NCBI GenBank assembly: GCA_964304625.1
Contig: OZ199838.1
Location: forward strand, 11,718,001-11,782,000
DNA from: Kudoa neothunni
Lineage: Eukaryota; Cnidaria
Length of the DNA stretch: 64,000 nt
Direction of reading: 5' to 3'
Shown here: positions 1 through 11,279 of the stretch, piece after piece
Numbering within the stretch: position 1 is the stretch's first letter
Layout of the letters: each line of letters opens with the position of its first letter
The notes under the pieces: generated by a model
Databases searched by the model: none
The model's input: only the letters and a program-made list of their open reading frames with translations
What the model was told of the DNA's origin: nothing
Program-made: the position numbers and the translations under genes

Positions 1-322
1 AATGAAACAATCAAAAAACCTGTGATAGAATTATACTGTGCTTAATTTATGGGGATAAAATTCCCACATAGCGCCATGGTAAATTTCAAGAGACCTCCTG
101 TTTTAAAGGAATTTAGGAATTATCTGTTAAATATTAAGGTTCAAAAACATGGTTGGATGTCTTCAACTATCCTAATGATATTTTAAAAACTCTTGATCAA
201 AAGTTCGCGAAGAATGAAGTAAAGTTTTTATATTATTAGATCGACGCCTTTTGCATCTTTACTTTAATAATACAAGCAAGATAGTTCGTTTTTTCGTTAA
301 AAATAAAAATATATTCTAGTGG

Positions 323-403
323 GGCGTGTGTGAAACCTCGATATTGGGCAGTAAAAAACGCAGGTCCGGATTTAGTGCGCAATATCGAAACCTTACTGTA
401 TTT
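323..403. repeat. Small inverted repeat with pogo/Tigger-like ends
   Basis: The left end reads AACCTCGATATTGGG and the right end, on the opposite strand, CAGTAAGGTTTCGATATTGC. The CCTCGATAT core recurs at 12,330, 14,850, 23,134, 25,364 (reverse) and 54,310, which suggests a dispersed family of Tigger-like terminal sequences. At about 80 bases this copy can only be non-autonomous. Confidence 0.4.
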
Positions 404-435
404 AAATATTAATCATATTCAAGAGGATATTTTAA

Positions 436-655
436 AGTAAAGTGACCAGTGGCATGGTAAATAATATTTATTCCTGATTAGTTTTGACTATATTTAATTA
501 TTTCGGACCCCTAATAACAAAAAGGCAGGTCAGAAATAATTAAATATAATAGATAAATATGTGTATAATTTGTGAATAAGAGTTGTAGGAATTGTAAAAT
601 TCAAATTATACAAACGTACATGCCTTTAGGATTAAAATTTATACTGAAAATAGTC
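436..655. mobile_element. Copy of a dispersed ~220-base MITE family
   Basis: The segment shares blocks in the same order with copies at 9483-9716 (reverse), 19965-20160 and 54388-54606: GGTAAATAATATTTA, then TAGTTTTGACTATATTTAAT, then GTGAATAAGAGTTGT, then TTTAGGATTAAAATTTA near the far end. No coding capacity. The ends of the best copies resemble each other in inverted orientation (AGTGGCTATT), as expected of a MITE. Confidence 0.55.
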
Positions 656-1069
656 TCTGATATAGCTAAATCAGTAAAAATCCTTAACGTAAAATGAATT
701 TGGCTTCCAACTTAAAGAGAAAAATTCGGATTTTTCTCCAGGCCTCGGAGGAAAATTTGAGAAAAACGGTAGAGAACTCCTGCTTTTGGGATTAATATAT
801 CTTTATATTGACTAATAAATATATCATTATTTTAGATGTAATTCAAAATATTAAAATCGATGTTTAAAAAATTATCGCGAAATGACATATGGAAAAAATG
901 CACCAATAAAACATGAAAAGTTTTAGGTCATTACAATGAACTATGATTTGAGATTAGACGTAAAGATTTAGCTCTAAAATCACGATATAATAAAAAAGTT
1001 AATTAATTATTCTGACTTATGCTTATTCCATTGAGGACAAAAATATAAAGACCATTCACCAAGGGTCGA

Positions 1070-2945
1070 TTAACTCTCGGAAAACGGTGCTCCAAAAACT
1101 GACGGAGTGACGAAAGGGATACATTATGCATCCCAGAAAATATTCATGTTGTTGCACTTATACGCAAAACACGTCATTTTATATGCTTGGCAATTATTTT
1201 AACATTAAAAAACCACACAAAAATAAAAATAATTTAGTTATATAGTAAGAAACACGCATTTAACTGATAATCATGATTCGCGAAAGAAACGACGAATCAG
1301 CTATATATTCGACAGGAGTATATTTTACAACAAAATAAAACTTCGAATGAACTCTTAGAGGGGGTCAACATTCAGCTTCAAAGTTTTTTCGCAACTCCAT
1401 CGTACCGCCAACAAACTCAGCAGTTGTAGCTTACCAATTATTTTCGTTATTTTCGTTAATTTCATAGATGAATATTGAGATTAATTTGAAAAGGATTTCT
1501 TTTCCAATCAGGAAATCACCTCTTAAATATAACTTTAAACTTAATAATTAGATAAGAAAAAATACTCACTAATCTAAAATAGTGAAGGAAAAATAAAATC
1601 AATTATGTGTGTATGCATACACACATACACTTAACTGAACGATAGTAGTAAAGTATTTTTGAGTTATTTGCATTATTACCTCTCGCACCATATTACGTTA
1701 TTGTTGACTGTTGCTTTATTATTTAAATTGAGATTTTAACATAAAATAAAAAGCCCGCGAATAAATACGTCATTTAAAAAACTTATATATATTAATAATC
1801 ATAATTTTGAGTAAAGTATAATTCTTTTGCTTTGTAGATTTCGTCATATTCTCCACATAAATGGATATCTTACATTCAAAGAATGTTTACCCCAAAGTAG
1901 TCCGTAATTTAAATAGATATATTGAGATTAAATTATTTTATGGACATAAGTTTGATTTCAAATTGAAATTGGGATATTCTAAATTCTTTTTATAATTTAA
2001 TGAGAACGACATACAGTTCTTTGAACATTTAGGGAGAAATTATGGTCTTTTTGTCAATATTCCTTGAACGGTGAGTGTATCTTCATTGTACTAGGATTAA
2101 AATTATTTCTTTAGAAATAGATGTTGGGTCATCCCTCATGTATTTGTTAAATAATACAAATTTAATTTTAATATGAAAATAATGAATATATCCTAAACTT
2201 GGACGACTCAAAACATTTGATTTGATGTGATGAATTCCACTGCAAGTTCTCGAAGAAAATATTGTCACCGATTTCGAGCACTTGTTCATCACTCTGGACA
2301 TGTTGGTACACATATTATACGAGTGTTAAATGCTGGTACATCGGTAAGGCCCATAAACCTCCTGATGTGTCATCTTCTCGTTATACAAACGCAACTGTAT
2401 CGTTGCGCTATTTAATCACCACCGTCAAACCCCTTTTGGTTTGGTTATAATCGCTAATAATTTCAGAGTCGTTTTTGTATGATCGCTCAATAGCATTATC
2501 ATGAAAATCTGTTGATGAGAGAAAAAATATACGTACCTGCAAAACACAAATAACAAAAACCACCAAACGCGAGTGTCTTAAATTCATCCAGAAGTAATCT
2601 CATCGCCCATTGGACTCTGTCGGCTCAAATTAAAAGTATGATTTCTTAAGGTTCATACAGATTTTATTAGGTCTTATTAATGTGAAAATTAATTTTATAC
2701 CGTATAGTAATCATTGCGTATCTTTTCAATGGTATTCCAAACTGACGTTAGTCTTTTTTTAAAAGAGTTATATTAAGTCAATTTCTTTCAAGCTGAATAC
2801 TTTGAATTTTTTAAATAAAATAGTGAATTGTATCGAGAAATTTAGCTGAGTACAATAAGGTCGAAATTTAATTTTTAAATGGGGGAATTTTTAAAAATAC
2901 AAAAGTTGGATGTATAATGCGCCCCCTTCGTCCCGAGAGGGTTAA
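1070..2945 (-). mobile_element. Decayed piggyBac-like transposon with TTAA borders
   Basis: TTAA stands at both borders (1070-1073 and 2942-2945). The inward sequences match in inverted orientation: CTCTCGG, then GACGAAAGGG, then ATTATGCATCC on the left, and CCCTCTCGG, GACGAAGGGG, ATTATACATCC on the right. On the minus strand near 2450-2280 a broken frame resembles the C-terminal part of piggyBac transposases (YNQ, then a GFDGGD-like block, QRYSC, TRR, and LTDVPAFNTRII, the counterpart of the usual DxxxxNAxV block), interrupted by stops. It is dead as a source of transposase. Confidence 0.6.
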
Positions 2946-2970
2946 AGGATAACCCTCGGCTCCACGCCCA

Positions 2971-3169
2971 CACCTTTATATTATTTTGTTTATAAATTTT
3001 GTCGTTATGCATGTTATATTTTGTGTATTTTTGCTAGAATTTCATCTACATTTTTAAAAAAAGAATTATCTACCGACCGAATTAATATAATGAGCAAAAG
3101 GGTTGACGAAATTACACAAAATATAACATGCATAACAACAAAATTTATAAACAAAATAATATAAAGGTG
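2971..3169. mobile_element. Fold-back element with 57-base inverted arms
   Basis: Bases 2971-3027 (starting CACCTTTATATTATTTTG) are repeated in inverted orientation at 3113-3169, with about one mismatch and an 85-base spacer. A more degenerate relative lies at about 6545-6721 inside the ERO1 intron. No coding capacity. It directly abuts the right end of the piggyBac-like element. Confidence 0.65.
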
Positions 3170-4125
3170 GACGCGTGAATCCAATGGTTAGCCGCTGGGG
3201 ATTAACTAAGGTACATTAGAAACAGGGATTAAGAGAATTGTGATTTATGGTGTAATAACCGTTTCATATTATCGCACCATTACTTAAAATATTATATCAC
3301 TGTGTGTCGTAAAAAGTCAGTTTTTAAAATAACAGGAACGCTAAAATTAACAATGTGGCTGTTAGAAGAACTAATGTTACGCAGGCGTTGAGGTCATTTC
3401 AGATTAACAAGTTGATAACTGGTCGGTATATTTTCCTGGATTAATTAACAGATAGCGTAAATATGGTTAATTAGACTCAACTAAGAAGACTTCCTTTCTA
3501 ATAAATGATCACACAATTCACAACCCAATCCTAATTCATAAAAGTTTTTAGGAATGATAACAACTAGCTTAAAATCACGCGATTTTTGACAATAAAATGA
3601 CGCAAAACAAATAATTCCCACTGTACGCAAGGATGATTTTATATAGATTTCGATCAATCTTCCTAACCACCAAGTACCAAGACGATTAAAATTTTAAAGT
3701 TATAAAAGAGTATATTCTTTATTAAAATCGGCTCACTTTGACTGTACACCTATTTGGATCCATCGAACCGACATCATGATGACATATTCAATTAGAAGTT
3801 TACGCATTGTCACACATTTAATTTGTGGATTAGGCGTGCATATAATCCCAGTTCAATTAACAATCTACACAAACGAAACATCAATTTATGTGTTCAAATT
3901 GATATCTTTAGGTTTTCTGCATATTATATGGGTGACGGCAACTAATCCTGATATATCTTAAACATTAAAACTTGAAATTGTATTGCGATTTAATAATTAA
4001 AAGTAGAGTATTTCGTAACTTGAAATTTTTTTCATTAACGCAAAAACTTAATTCACATCCGAAAAATATCCAATCCAAACATCAAATCTCATTCAATGGA
4101 ATTACCAATCTGACACGTATACACG

Positions 4126-7100
4126 ATGCGCAACACATCCAATTTAATAATGTTACTTTCACTGATGATTATTGGAATTTATTTATCGGTTTCGAACTCT
4201 TATTCGAATGAGATAGAATTTTTTAAAAATGTGAAAATTGGTAACGAAAGAGAATGCACATGCGGAGTATGCAAGTTATTTTGGTGGGCTGCATTATCAT
4301 TATTATCCACTTTGCTCGTGTAGCCGTTGGTGAACAAGAGTTTTTTCAATGGGGTAAAATATTGTTGTGAAACCAAACCAACAAACGATTACAACCACAA
4401 ACACATCGTTGGTTTGTTGGAGACGCTTGCGTTGTCTCAATACTTTCGATATTACAAAGTAATGAAAATACCGTCGTGTAATTTTATTGTTAATTTTCAT
4501 TCATCCTCATTATTACAGGTGGATCTTTATCGTCCTTGTCCGTTTTGGGAGGACGATGGTGTTTGTACTGTGAAATCCTGCTCAGTTAATGTTTGTGATA
4601 CGGTAATTAATATTTTTTTGATTTTCTCAAAATTATTGTTTGTATGTATTTCAATCGTTAGGAGAATCTTCCACTTGCACTTCAGGTATTTGTTGCTATT
4701 AGAAAGACTGATACACTCGTTTATCTAGGATAATACCGACACCAAAGAAGATATTGTTGTATGTGTTAAAAAATTTGTTTCGATGTTAGCAACCACTAAC
4801 ACATTGCCTCTATTAAAATAGTGTTCGGAAGGATTGGATATTGGTTTGGATAAAATAAACAAATCTATAAGGTTTTATTATTTTTATTTTATCATTAGTT
4901 TCAGCTGTTAATAATGCTGGGTGTGTATAGCGACGAGAGAAAATATTTCCTCACCAAACAATACCTCGAAGATACACCATACCAGGATATTGTTGATCAA
5001 GGATGTAGGGATAAAGATTAAAGTTACGTTTTTGCCACTTATATTATCGTCAACTGTAGATGATCCTCCTGAGGGAGAGTATGTCGACCTTCAGTTCAAC
5101 CCCGAACGTTTTACAGGCTACTCCGGTAAATCTTCCCGAAATATTTGGACAAATATTTACGGCAACAATTGTTTCATGTAAAAGAACCAGATTAATCCAT
5201 TCTTGCCCAATGTGATTTCTAATCCAATGGCTAATGTTGTCAGACAAATTAAAGATATACCTAATTTCTCGTTATTCCACCATGGGGAATTTTTTAAAAA
5301 TTCTGATAATTTTTTTGAATTTAAAATTATCAATAGATTAAAACTAATGTTCGCATAAACTCAATACATTTGTTGAGTTTTATAATTTATGAACCGAATT
5401 ATTGCCTTATTCTGGGGTTGAGTTTTTTAACACTTTTAAAATTTTAATCAATTAAAAAAATATAATATTTCATATTTGTTACACGATACAATTTATGAGT
5501 TGAAAATTAATGAAATGTAAAATCAATACCTTTTTCGAAATATAGGAATCTGTATATTACTTTTATATGAATAAAATATGAAAATCAGAATATCGATAAT
5601 TTTTAAATAAGAGTGACGCATTATTGTATAATCACCAACGAGTCAAAGGTCCACATGAGGTGTTTCTAATTCGAACAAAAACAATTTACGCGGTGCTAAG
5701 CTAACTTAATAGATCAATTCATTTTAACGTGTAAATTTGAAGAATGGCTCGTGTATTTTGAACATCGCCATCATCCATAATAATATTTTATTATACATTT
5801 ATAATGGAATATAATTTATATGATATAGTGTATTTGATTTATTTTATCATTGACCGTCTAAAAATTGGCATTAAAAATGCTGTATCTATAAAATTATGAG
5901 GAATAAATTGAATATTATTTTTGTATAATTTATGAATTTAAAATTTTTGCGCAATTAAATTTTATTTTTTATTATGAATCCAATTTCATAAAATAGTTTT
6001 TTCCTTAATTTCTGACATTACCTGAATGCAAGAAATTTTCTATGATGCATTATTATTTTTTTCGTCGTCATATTTTTAAGGTCTAGAAATGATGAACTAT
6101 AACAGTTTCTAAACAATAAAATTCATGCGTTATCTAAAATGTGGATTATAAATGCTGTAGTTACAATATGCATTATATTCAGAGTTAAATTTGTATTGAT
6201 TCATAACAATAATCTTGAATAAAAATGAATTTTCTGCTCATTGAATTTCTTTTGGAGAGATATACTGCTGGTACACGTTTAATATTTGGGGATTTTCTTG
6301 AGATGAATCCATTCTGAATGTTATCTAAGTTATATCATTTATAAATATTGAATCATATAATTTGGAATTAATTATTTGGGCTTTAATTGTCGCGATGTTC
6401 TTGGAGTTTTTTTCTATAAAAAATTTATTCCTTGGTGTTGATATTATGCTTTATTTGTACTTGACTACGATTTAATTCTTACATCAGTTTTCTCAATAGG
6501 CAATATTAATTCTCAAATACTAACCTTGGGCTCTCCGCTCCCATCCTTATATAATTAATGTTCATAAATTTGGTTGTTGCAATTCTTATATTTTTTGTAT
6601 TTTTGCCATAATTTCGCGCAATTTAAAAAAAATTCAATTACATGATGTGATGAAATTAACAAAATTCATGGTGGAAATACACAAAACCTAACAGTTATTA
6701 CATCAAAATAACAGAGATAGGCTTGTGAAGCTCAAGGTTAGTTTTTAAATATTTTTTATTTGAATATTCTTTGGTTGATTGTTAAAGTATTGTTTTTAGT
6801 GAATATGAAAATAATAAAACATACGATGAAATCTCTGATCTAAAAATTTTTGTTTAGTGAACCCGTTTCTATATCAGACAAAAATGCATAACATTAGTTG
6901 GAAATTAATAATACCAATATTTGCATGCGCATAAATCGGAGAAATAAAAATATATTTATATGTTATAACGCGTCTAAGTTGTTACTTTAATGTTTTTAAA
7001 TATCCGGCTAAGTTACAACTATCTTTTTTATATTTTTTAATATTTGAATATTATTTTTGTTTCCTTTTTATCTATAAAAAAGGATTGATTCGAGCGATAT

Positions 7101-8253
7101 GAATCTTTATTTTATATTTAAAATAAAAACAAATTTTTTCGCGTTAATATCAAATTGAAATAAAACAAAAAATCATGGGCATGAACGGATACAAATTAGT
7201 TCGATTGTGAGATTATTTGAATTGTGATGCTAGGAATGAAAAAAAAACCATGCCATGCTCAACGTGTGTTTCAACGTTTGATATCTGGACTGCACACCAG
7301 TATCACTCTTCATCTTGTATCGTTGTTCCCTTACAGTATGAACCGAGTTTTAGGTTGTTTATTGGCATATTGATATTTTTTGTATTTAGCTGAAGATGGG
7401 ATCACAAATTGGCGATTTAATAAAGAATTTTTTGAACAACGTTTTCTCATGACTGACAACATGACGCAAAGTACATTTGTTGGTTTATGCGCAATCCCAC
7501 AACAAAAAATTCGAACGGCATATAACTTTTGGATTGAATAGGCAAAGATTACATTAAAAACCTATACTTTTTGTACTCAATGATGACCAGAGCCATTATC
7601 AAAGCTTCCACTGTCTGGAACAACATCGAATTCTACACTGGAGATAAGAATGTTGACAGTACAACCAAATCACAAGTGCAAACGCTAGTACACGTGCTAA
7701 ACAAGTCACCAAGTGTTTTCCAAGAGGAAAACATGTTTTCGAAAAATATGACCGAAACTATACATATGCAAGTACATTTTGCTAATTGATTATCAGGTTT
7801 TTCATTCTGTGATTGCCTGTTTTTCTAGGATGAGATAAGACATCGTTTTCTAAATATCTCTCGAATCATGGATTGTGTTGGTTGTGACAAGTGTCGTCTA
7901 TGGGGAAAATTGCAGGTGAGTACCTCCACTCCTTATATGATGATGTGTTATATGTTATATGTGGATCGGTGTACTGAATTAATTATTGATTATAATTATA
8001 CAGACTCATGGCATTGGTACCGCTATCAAAATTCTCTTTTCAAAACCTAATTCAATCGTTTTAAAACGAATGGAAATTGTTGCACTTTTCAATGCAGCGC
8101 ACAGGTAATCGCTGTGACTTAGTGTGAAACAACCACTATAGTTATGAAGCTGTATTAACTCATTTTCCCCATTCTAGATATTCCATCAGCCTAGAAAATC
8201 TTCGTAAAATTGAACTACATTACAACCCTTCGAAAAGGTCCGATGAACTATAG
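4126..8253 (+). CDS. ERO1: ERO1, ER oxidoreductin 1 (thiol oxidase)
   Basis: FAD-dependent oxidase of the ER lumen that passes disulfides to protein disulfide isomerases. About 14 exons: 4126-4266, 4324-4458, 4519-4602, 4662-4685 (24 bases), small exons near 4727-5000, one ending 5177, then 7234-7335, 7390-7470, 7542-7771, 7829-7915, 8004-8104, 8178-8253. The start ATG opens a hydrophobic signal peptide. The outer motif [20 protein letters not shown] keeps the spacing of human C85, C94, C99 and C104; DIVCSE fits human C131. Then come [26 protein letters not shown] (FAD side) and the active site [16 protein letters not shown]. The protein ends KRSDEL, an SDEL-type ER retrieval signal. Oddities: a 2.06 kb intron (5178-7233), and a nine-A run in exon 9 that must lose one A to keep phase with the preceding exon. 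Confidence 0.92.
5178..7233 (+). other. Long ERO1 intron with repeats
   Basis: Between the exon ending NNCF and the exon carrying QRLISGLH lie about 2.06 kb, far longer than the other introns of this gene. It contains a degenerate copy of the fold-back element (6545-6721) and otherwise AT-rich sequence. Directly after the 5' exon the same frame reads a TAA, then stays open to 5357 with INPFLPN near its start; this faintly resembles the RPLNPL block of other ERO1 proteins but is probably intronic. Confidence 0.6.
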
Positions 8254-9112
8254 CATTGAACATTAGCTATACTCGATTTTTATTGTTTAAGGCGTTTTGT
8301 TATTAGTTTTTAACTAATAAGGACGATTTATAGATGCGCAACCACATCAATTCTGCTAATTACCGCTGAAATTTTTGTTTATGTATTGATACATGCAATA
8401 TCTCAGTATATCCCAACACTATAATAAGGAATTTAACAACTTTATTTCTGCTAAAAAGCTCAAAAGATTATGTATGCCGTATTTTCCTATTTAATAAAAT
8501 GAATTCATTTTGAGTTTCAATCACATTAAACAGGGGTATTTAAATTATTCAAATATTGGAATTTAATGAAAACAATAAAGCTTGGAGCCGACAATTAAGA
8601 ATTGAACAAATAAATTTTTTTTTTGAATTTAATATTTGGAAAAATAACTTTTTTATAGTCTACGTTACAATCGATTTAGATAAATCCATGCTATGTAATC
8701 TACAAATTCTACAATCGTCATTTCGGAGTGTTAACATCTCCCAACTTTTTTTTCTTCGCACATGCGTTCCACAAGAAAATAAATTAATCCTTTAAAATAA
8801 TTTGAAATTCTTATTTATTCAATTTTAATCACACGCTAATTTTTTACGAATGTCAAGAATCAAAGACACTTTAAATTGAATAGATGAGTTGGCTTAAATC
8901 TGAAATTCAAAATTAGCACGTTTAGATTATATTTTTTTTATTAAAATAAGTAATGAAGTGGATCGAACACGAATTAAACTTATCTCTAGAGTTATTTAAA
9001 AAAATAATTTAAAATTTTAGACCCCCTTAACTCACCACTTCTAAATATTATAGAGAAAATAATATTACATACAAATGGAAAATAATGAATAATTATCTAA
9101 TATAAAAATTTA

Positions 9113-9279
9113 AAAAAGGCACTGGCTATTGACACAGAAGTTTTTAGTCCAAATTGGCACTACGCTTGCGCAGCGCCCATTCTTAATCCCGGCTACTTCT
9201 ATTTATATATTTTATTTTTTAGAATCTCCTGTATTTAACTGGATATTATGAACCGTGTCAATAGCCACTTCCTTAAAAA
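9113..9279. mobile_element. MITE with GGCTATTGACAC inverted ends
   Basis: ACTGGCTATTGACAC at 9121-9135 is mirrored by GTGTCAATAGCCACT at 9255-9269, and the similarity extends a few bases outward on both sides. Non-coding, about 150-165 bases. The same terminal motif occurs in the 54,388-54,606 copy of the dispersed MITE family, so the two groups are probably related. Confidence 0.55.
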
Positions 9280-9381
9280 TGCCGGCATATTTTATATATA
9301 AGTAAGTATTATTATTGCTTAAAAAATTTATTCAAGGCAAAAAAATATGAAATTTTTAACATTCCGAAAATGACACGAATC

Positions 9382-9998
9382 CTTTAATGCAGGGGTTCTC
9401 GAACAATTTTTCAAATTTACCCCCTTAACGTGGAAGCCAGATTCCTATTTCCTCCAAGGTTCTCTACAGGTTTAGCTGTGGTGGAGGCTATTTGAGGGGT
9501 GAATTCTGGTCCTAAAAGGGATGTATGGTTACATAATGACAAATTTTAATCCCATTAACTCTTACTCACAAACTGTCTATAGATCATTTTTTATATTTTA
9601 CCAAATTAAATTAATTCTATCCCAATCTTTCGATCTTAGGGGTCAGACACAATTAAAAATAGTCAAAACTAGTGACACTTAAATATTATTTACCATGCAA
9701 AGAGCCACTTTAAGTATTATTATTATTAGGCACCATCACTAAAAAATAAACGAGCCATATAAGAAAGAGACCTACTTAGTTTCATGAATAATTGTTAAAT
9801 ATTTATTCCTAAAAACATTTTAAGAATTTCTGCCAACTTCTTAGTGAGTTTAATAACCCTGAATAATATAATTCCTTAGATATCCTTAAGTGAGTCACAA
9901 CCCCCTTTACGAAGAAATTCCCCTATCAAATTTTGATGGCATTTACTTTACCTCCCATCATTTAAAATTTACCCTCGGTTGAGAACCCCCCTTTAATG
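9382..9998. mobile_element. Non-autonomous hAT-like element with 8-base target duplication
   Basis: The left end is CAGGGGTTCTCGAAC at 9390 and the right end, reverse-complemented, GGGGGTTCTCAACC ending at 9990. Such CAGGGGTTCTCAA termini are typical of hAT transposons. The flanks are a perfect 8-base duplication, CTTTAATG, at 9382-9389 and 9991-9998, the length hAT transposases generate. The interior has no coding frame and contains a reverse copy of the dispersed MITE (9483-9716). Confidence 0.75.
9483..9716 (-). mobile_element. Reverse copy of the dispersed MITE family, nested in the hAT element
   Basis: Read on the minus strand it gives GTGGCTCTTTGCATGG, TAAATAATATTTAAGTG, TAGTTTTGACTATTTTTAAT, GTGAGTAAGAGTT, GGATTAAAATTTG and, near the end, AAATAGCCTC, the order seen at 436-655 and 54388-54606. 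It probably inserted into the hAT-like element. Confidence 0.5.
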
Positions 9999-10501
9999 GA
10001 TTCGAATAACTCCTTGGATTTATTACGTCGATGAATTAATTCACCAATATTAGAATACTATTTTAAAAAAATCGAATCCACTTAATTCTATATATGATTT
10101 TCATGGCTATATTTTTTGCTGGATCTAACACCTGAATTCTTCTATTTCCATAGGTATTTGGCTGTACCAATTACAAAGAGAAGACCACCATTTTAATTGA
10201 ACCAAAAGAATGTAACATTTGTATTGTCTTAAATCTGCAAACTCCTAATCAATTAAACATGCAGCGATAGCTCGTTGTGCATGCAGCATATTTGAATTAA
10301 AATGTATACAAAAATAGCCTATTAACAATGTATAAAATACGAACGATGAGACATCAAATTTTTAGCTCACACAACGCAAAATGGAACAGAAATGTAATCA
10401 GAAAAACACATATTGACATAACTCATGATTGTAATAGTTATTCGCGTAAATCATATCATAAATTATAATTACAATGTAAGACATTCTCATAAATACCATA
10501 A

Positions 10502-11279
10502 TTAAAGTTGACCACATTGTTTGATTACCACTGGTGTTTTCGGTTTATCATTTGCACCAGTTGGAATACTCTAAACGATAAAACTATTACACATATACAA
10601 AAACACAAAAAGCTAACCTCAATCATTTTAAGGATGAAATGATCTGCAGGAAACACCCTACCAAATACCACATGTTTGTTATCCAAATATTTACATTGGT
10701 TGGTGGTAATAAAAAACTGTGATCCATTGGTATTGGGGCCACAATTAGCCTATATAAAGGGTGATATTTAATGAGTCAATTAGGCAGTCAATAGTTACCA
10801 TTGATAGCAAACCCATTTGATCATGGGACACCCCAAACGCTTCATCTTCAAATTCTTTCCCGCCATAAATACTATAGGATCCAGTTCCGTCATTCTAGAA
10901 AACATCTCTTAATGGCAATTTGCCTTTAATTACCAACTATACATTGATGAAATCGCCCCCTTGCACCATAAAATCTTTGATCACTCTATGAAATGTGCAG
11001 TTTTTGTATCCAATCGGAATATTGTTTTTTCTGTGTATAGAATAAGTTTATTTTTTCTGTCTAATTAACTAAAATCGTACTTATGCTCTCCCGTACAAAA
11101 TTGTCGAAAATTTTCTGTAGTACGTGGAACCAAATGATTAAACAATTCCATTCGTAGTCTCCCTATGTCCTAAATTTTTAATTAATTAAATTGGACATTA
11201 TTTATGTTACTTGAGAGCCTATAGAAATATCAAAAAACACCACAGGATTATCTTCATGTTTCAAGTCGGAAAATACCAT
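10502..11279 (-). CDS. PPIH: Cyclophilin H-like peptidyl-prolyl isomerase
   Basis: Single-domain cyclophilin, catalysing prolyl cis-trans isomerisation; PPIH proteins sit in the U4/U6.U5 snRNP. Starts at ATG 11279. The exons join in phase through short introns (for example 11170-11210) and cover the family: [108 protein letters not shown]. The ending and the [14 protein letters not shown] stretch fit PPIH best. Catalytic Arg and Phe (FHRV, KDF), the Gln of MVQGG and the QFF block are present, but the Trp at the usual KWLDGKH site is Tyr (KYLDNKH). No signal peptide, so nuclear or cytosolic. Confidence 0.88.

Larger units (their letters stand above)
1..4125. other. Repeat-rich region without a supported gene
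   Basis: No open frame here shows a recognisable protein other than transposon remains. The stretch holds a short inverted pair near 323-403, a dispersed MITE copy near 436-655, a decayed piggyBac-like element at 1070-2945 and a fold-back element at 2971-3169, listed separately. A 61-codon frame at 3776-3961 has no recognisable motif and I do not call it. The last few hundred bases should include the ERO1 promoter and 5' leader, but I see no defined promoter motif. Confidence 0.6.
8254..10501. other. Intergenic, transposon fragments
   Basis: No gene recognised. A 79-codon open frame at 8556-8795 has biased composition and no motif. The stretch holds a short MITE (9113-9279) and a hAT-like element (9382-9998) containing a second MITE copy in reverse (9483-9716). 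Confidence 0.55.

Noticed and set aside
5178-5357. Stop-codon readthrough in ERO1 after NNCFM
   Set aside because: A phase-correct long intron from 5178 to 7233 becomes possible if the nine-A run has one A too many; readthrough needs more assumptions. TAA and TAG clearly act as stops in other genes here, so a changed genetic code is unlikely.
8556-8795. 79-codon plus-strand frame
   Set aside because: Asn/Phe/Ile-rich composition as expected for AT-rich random sequence, no motif, no splice context.
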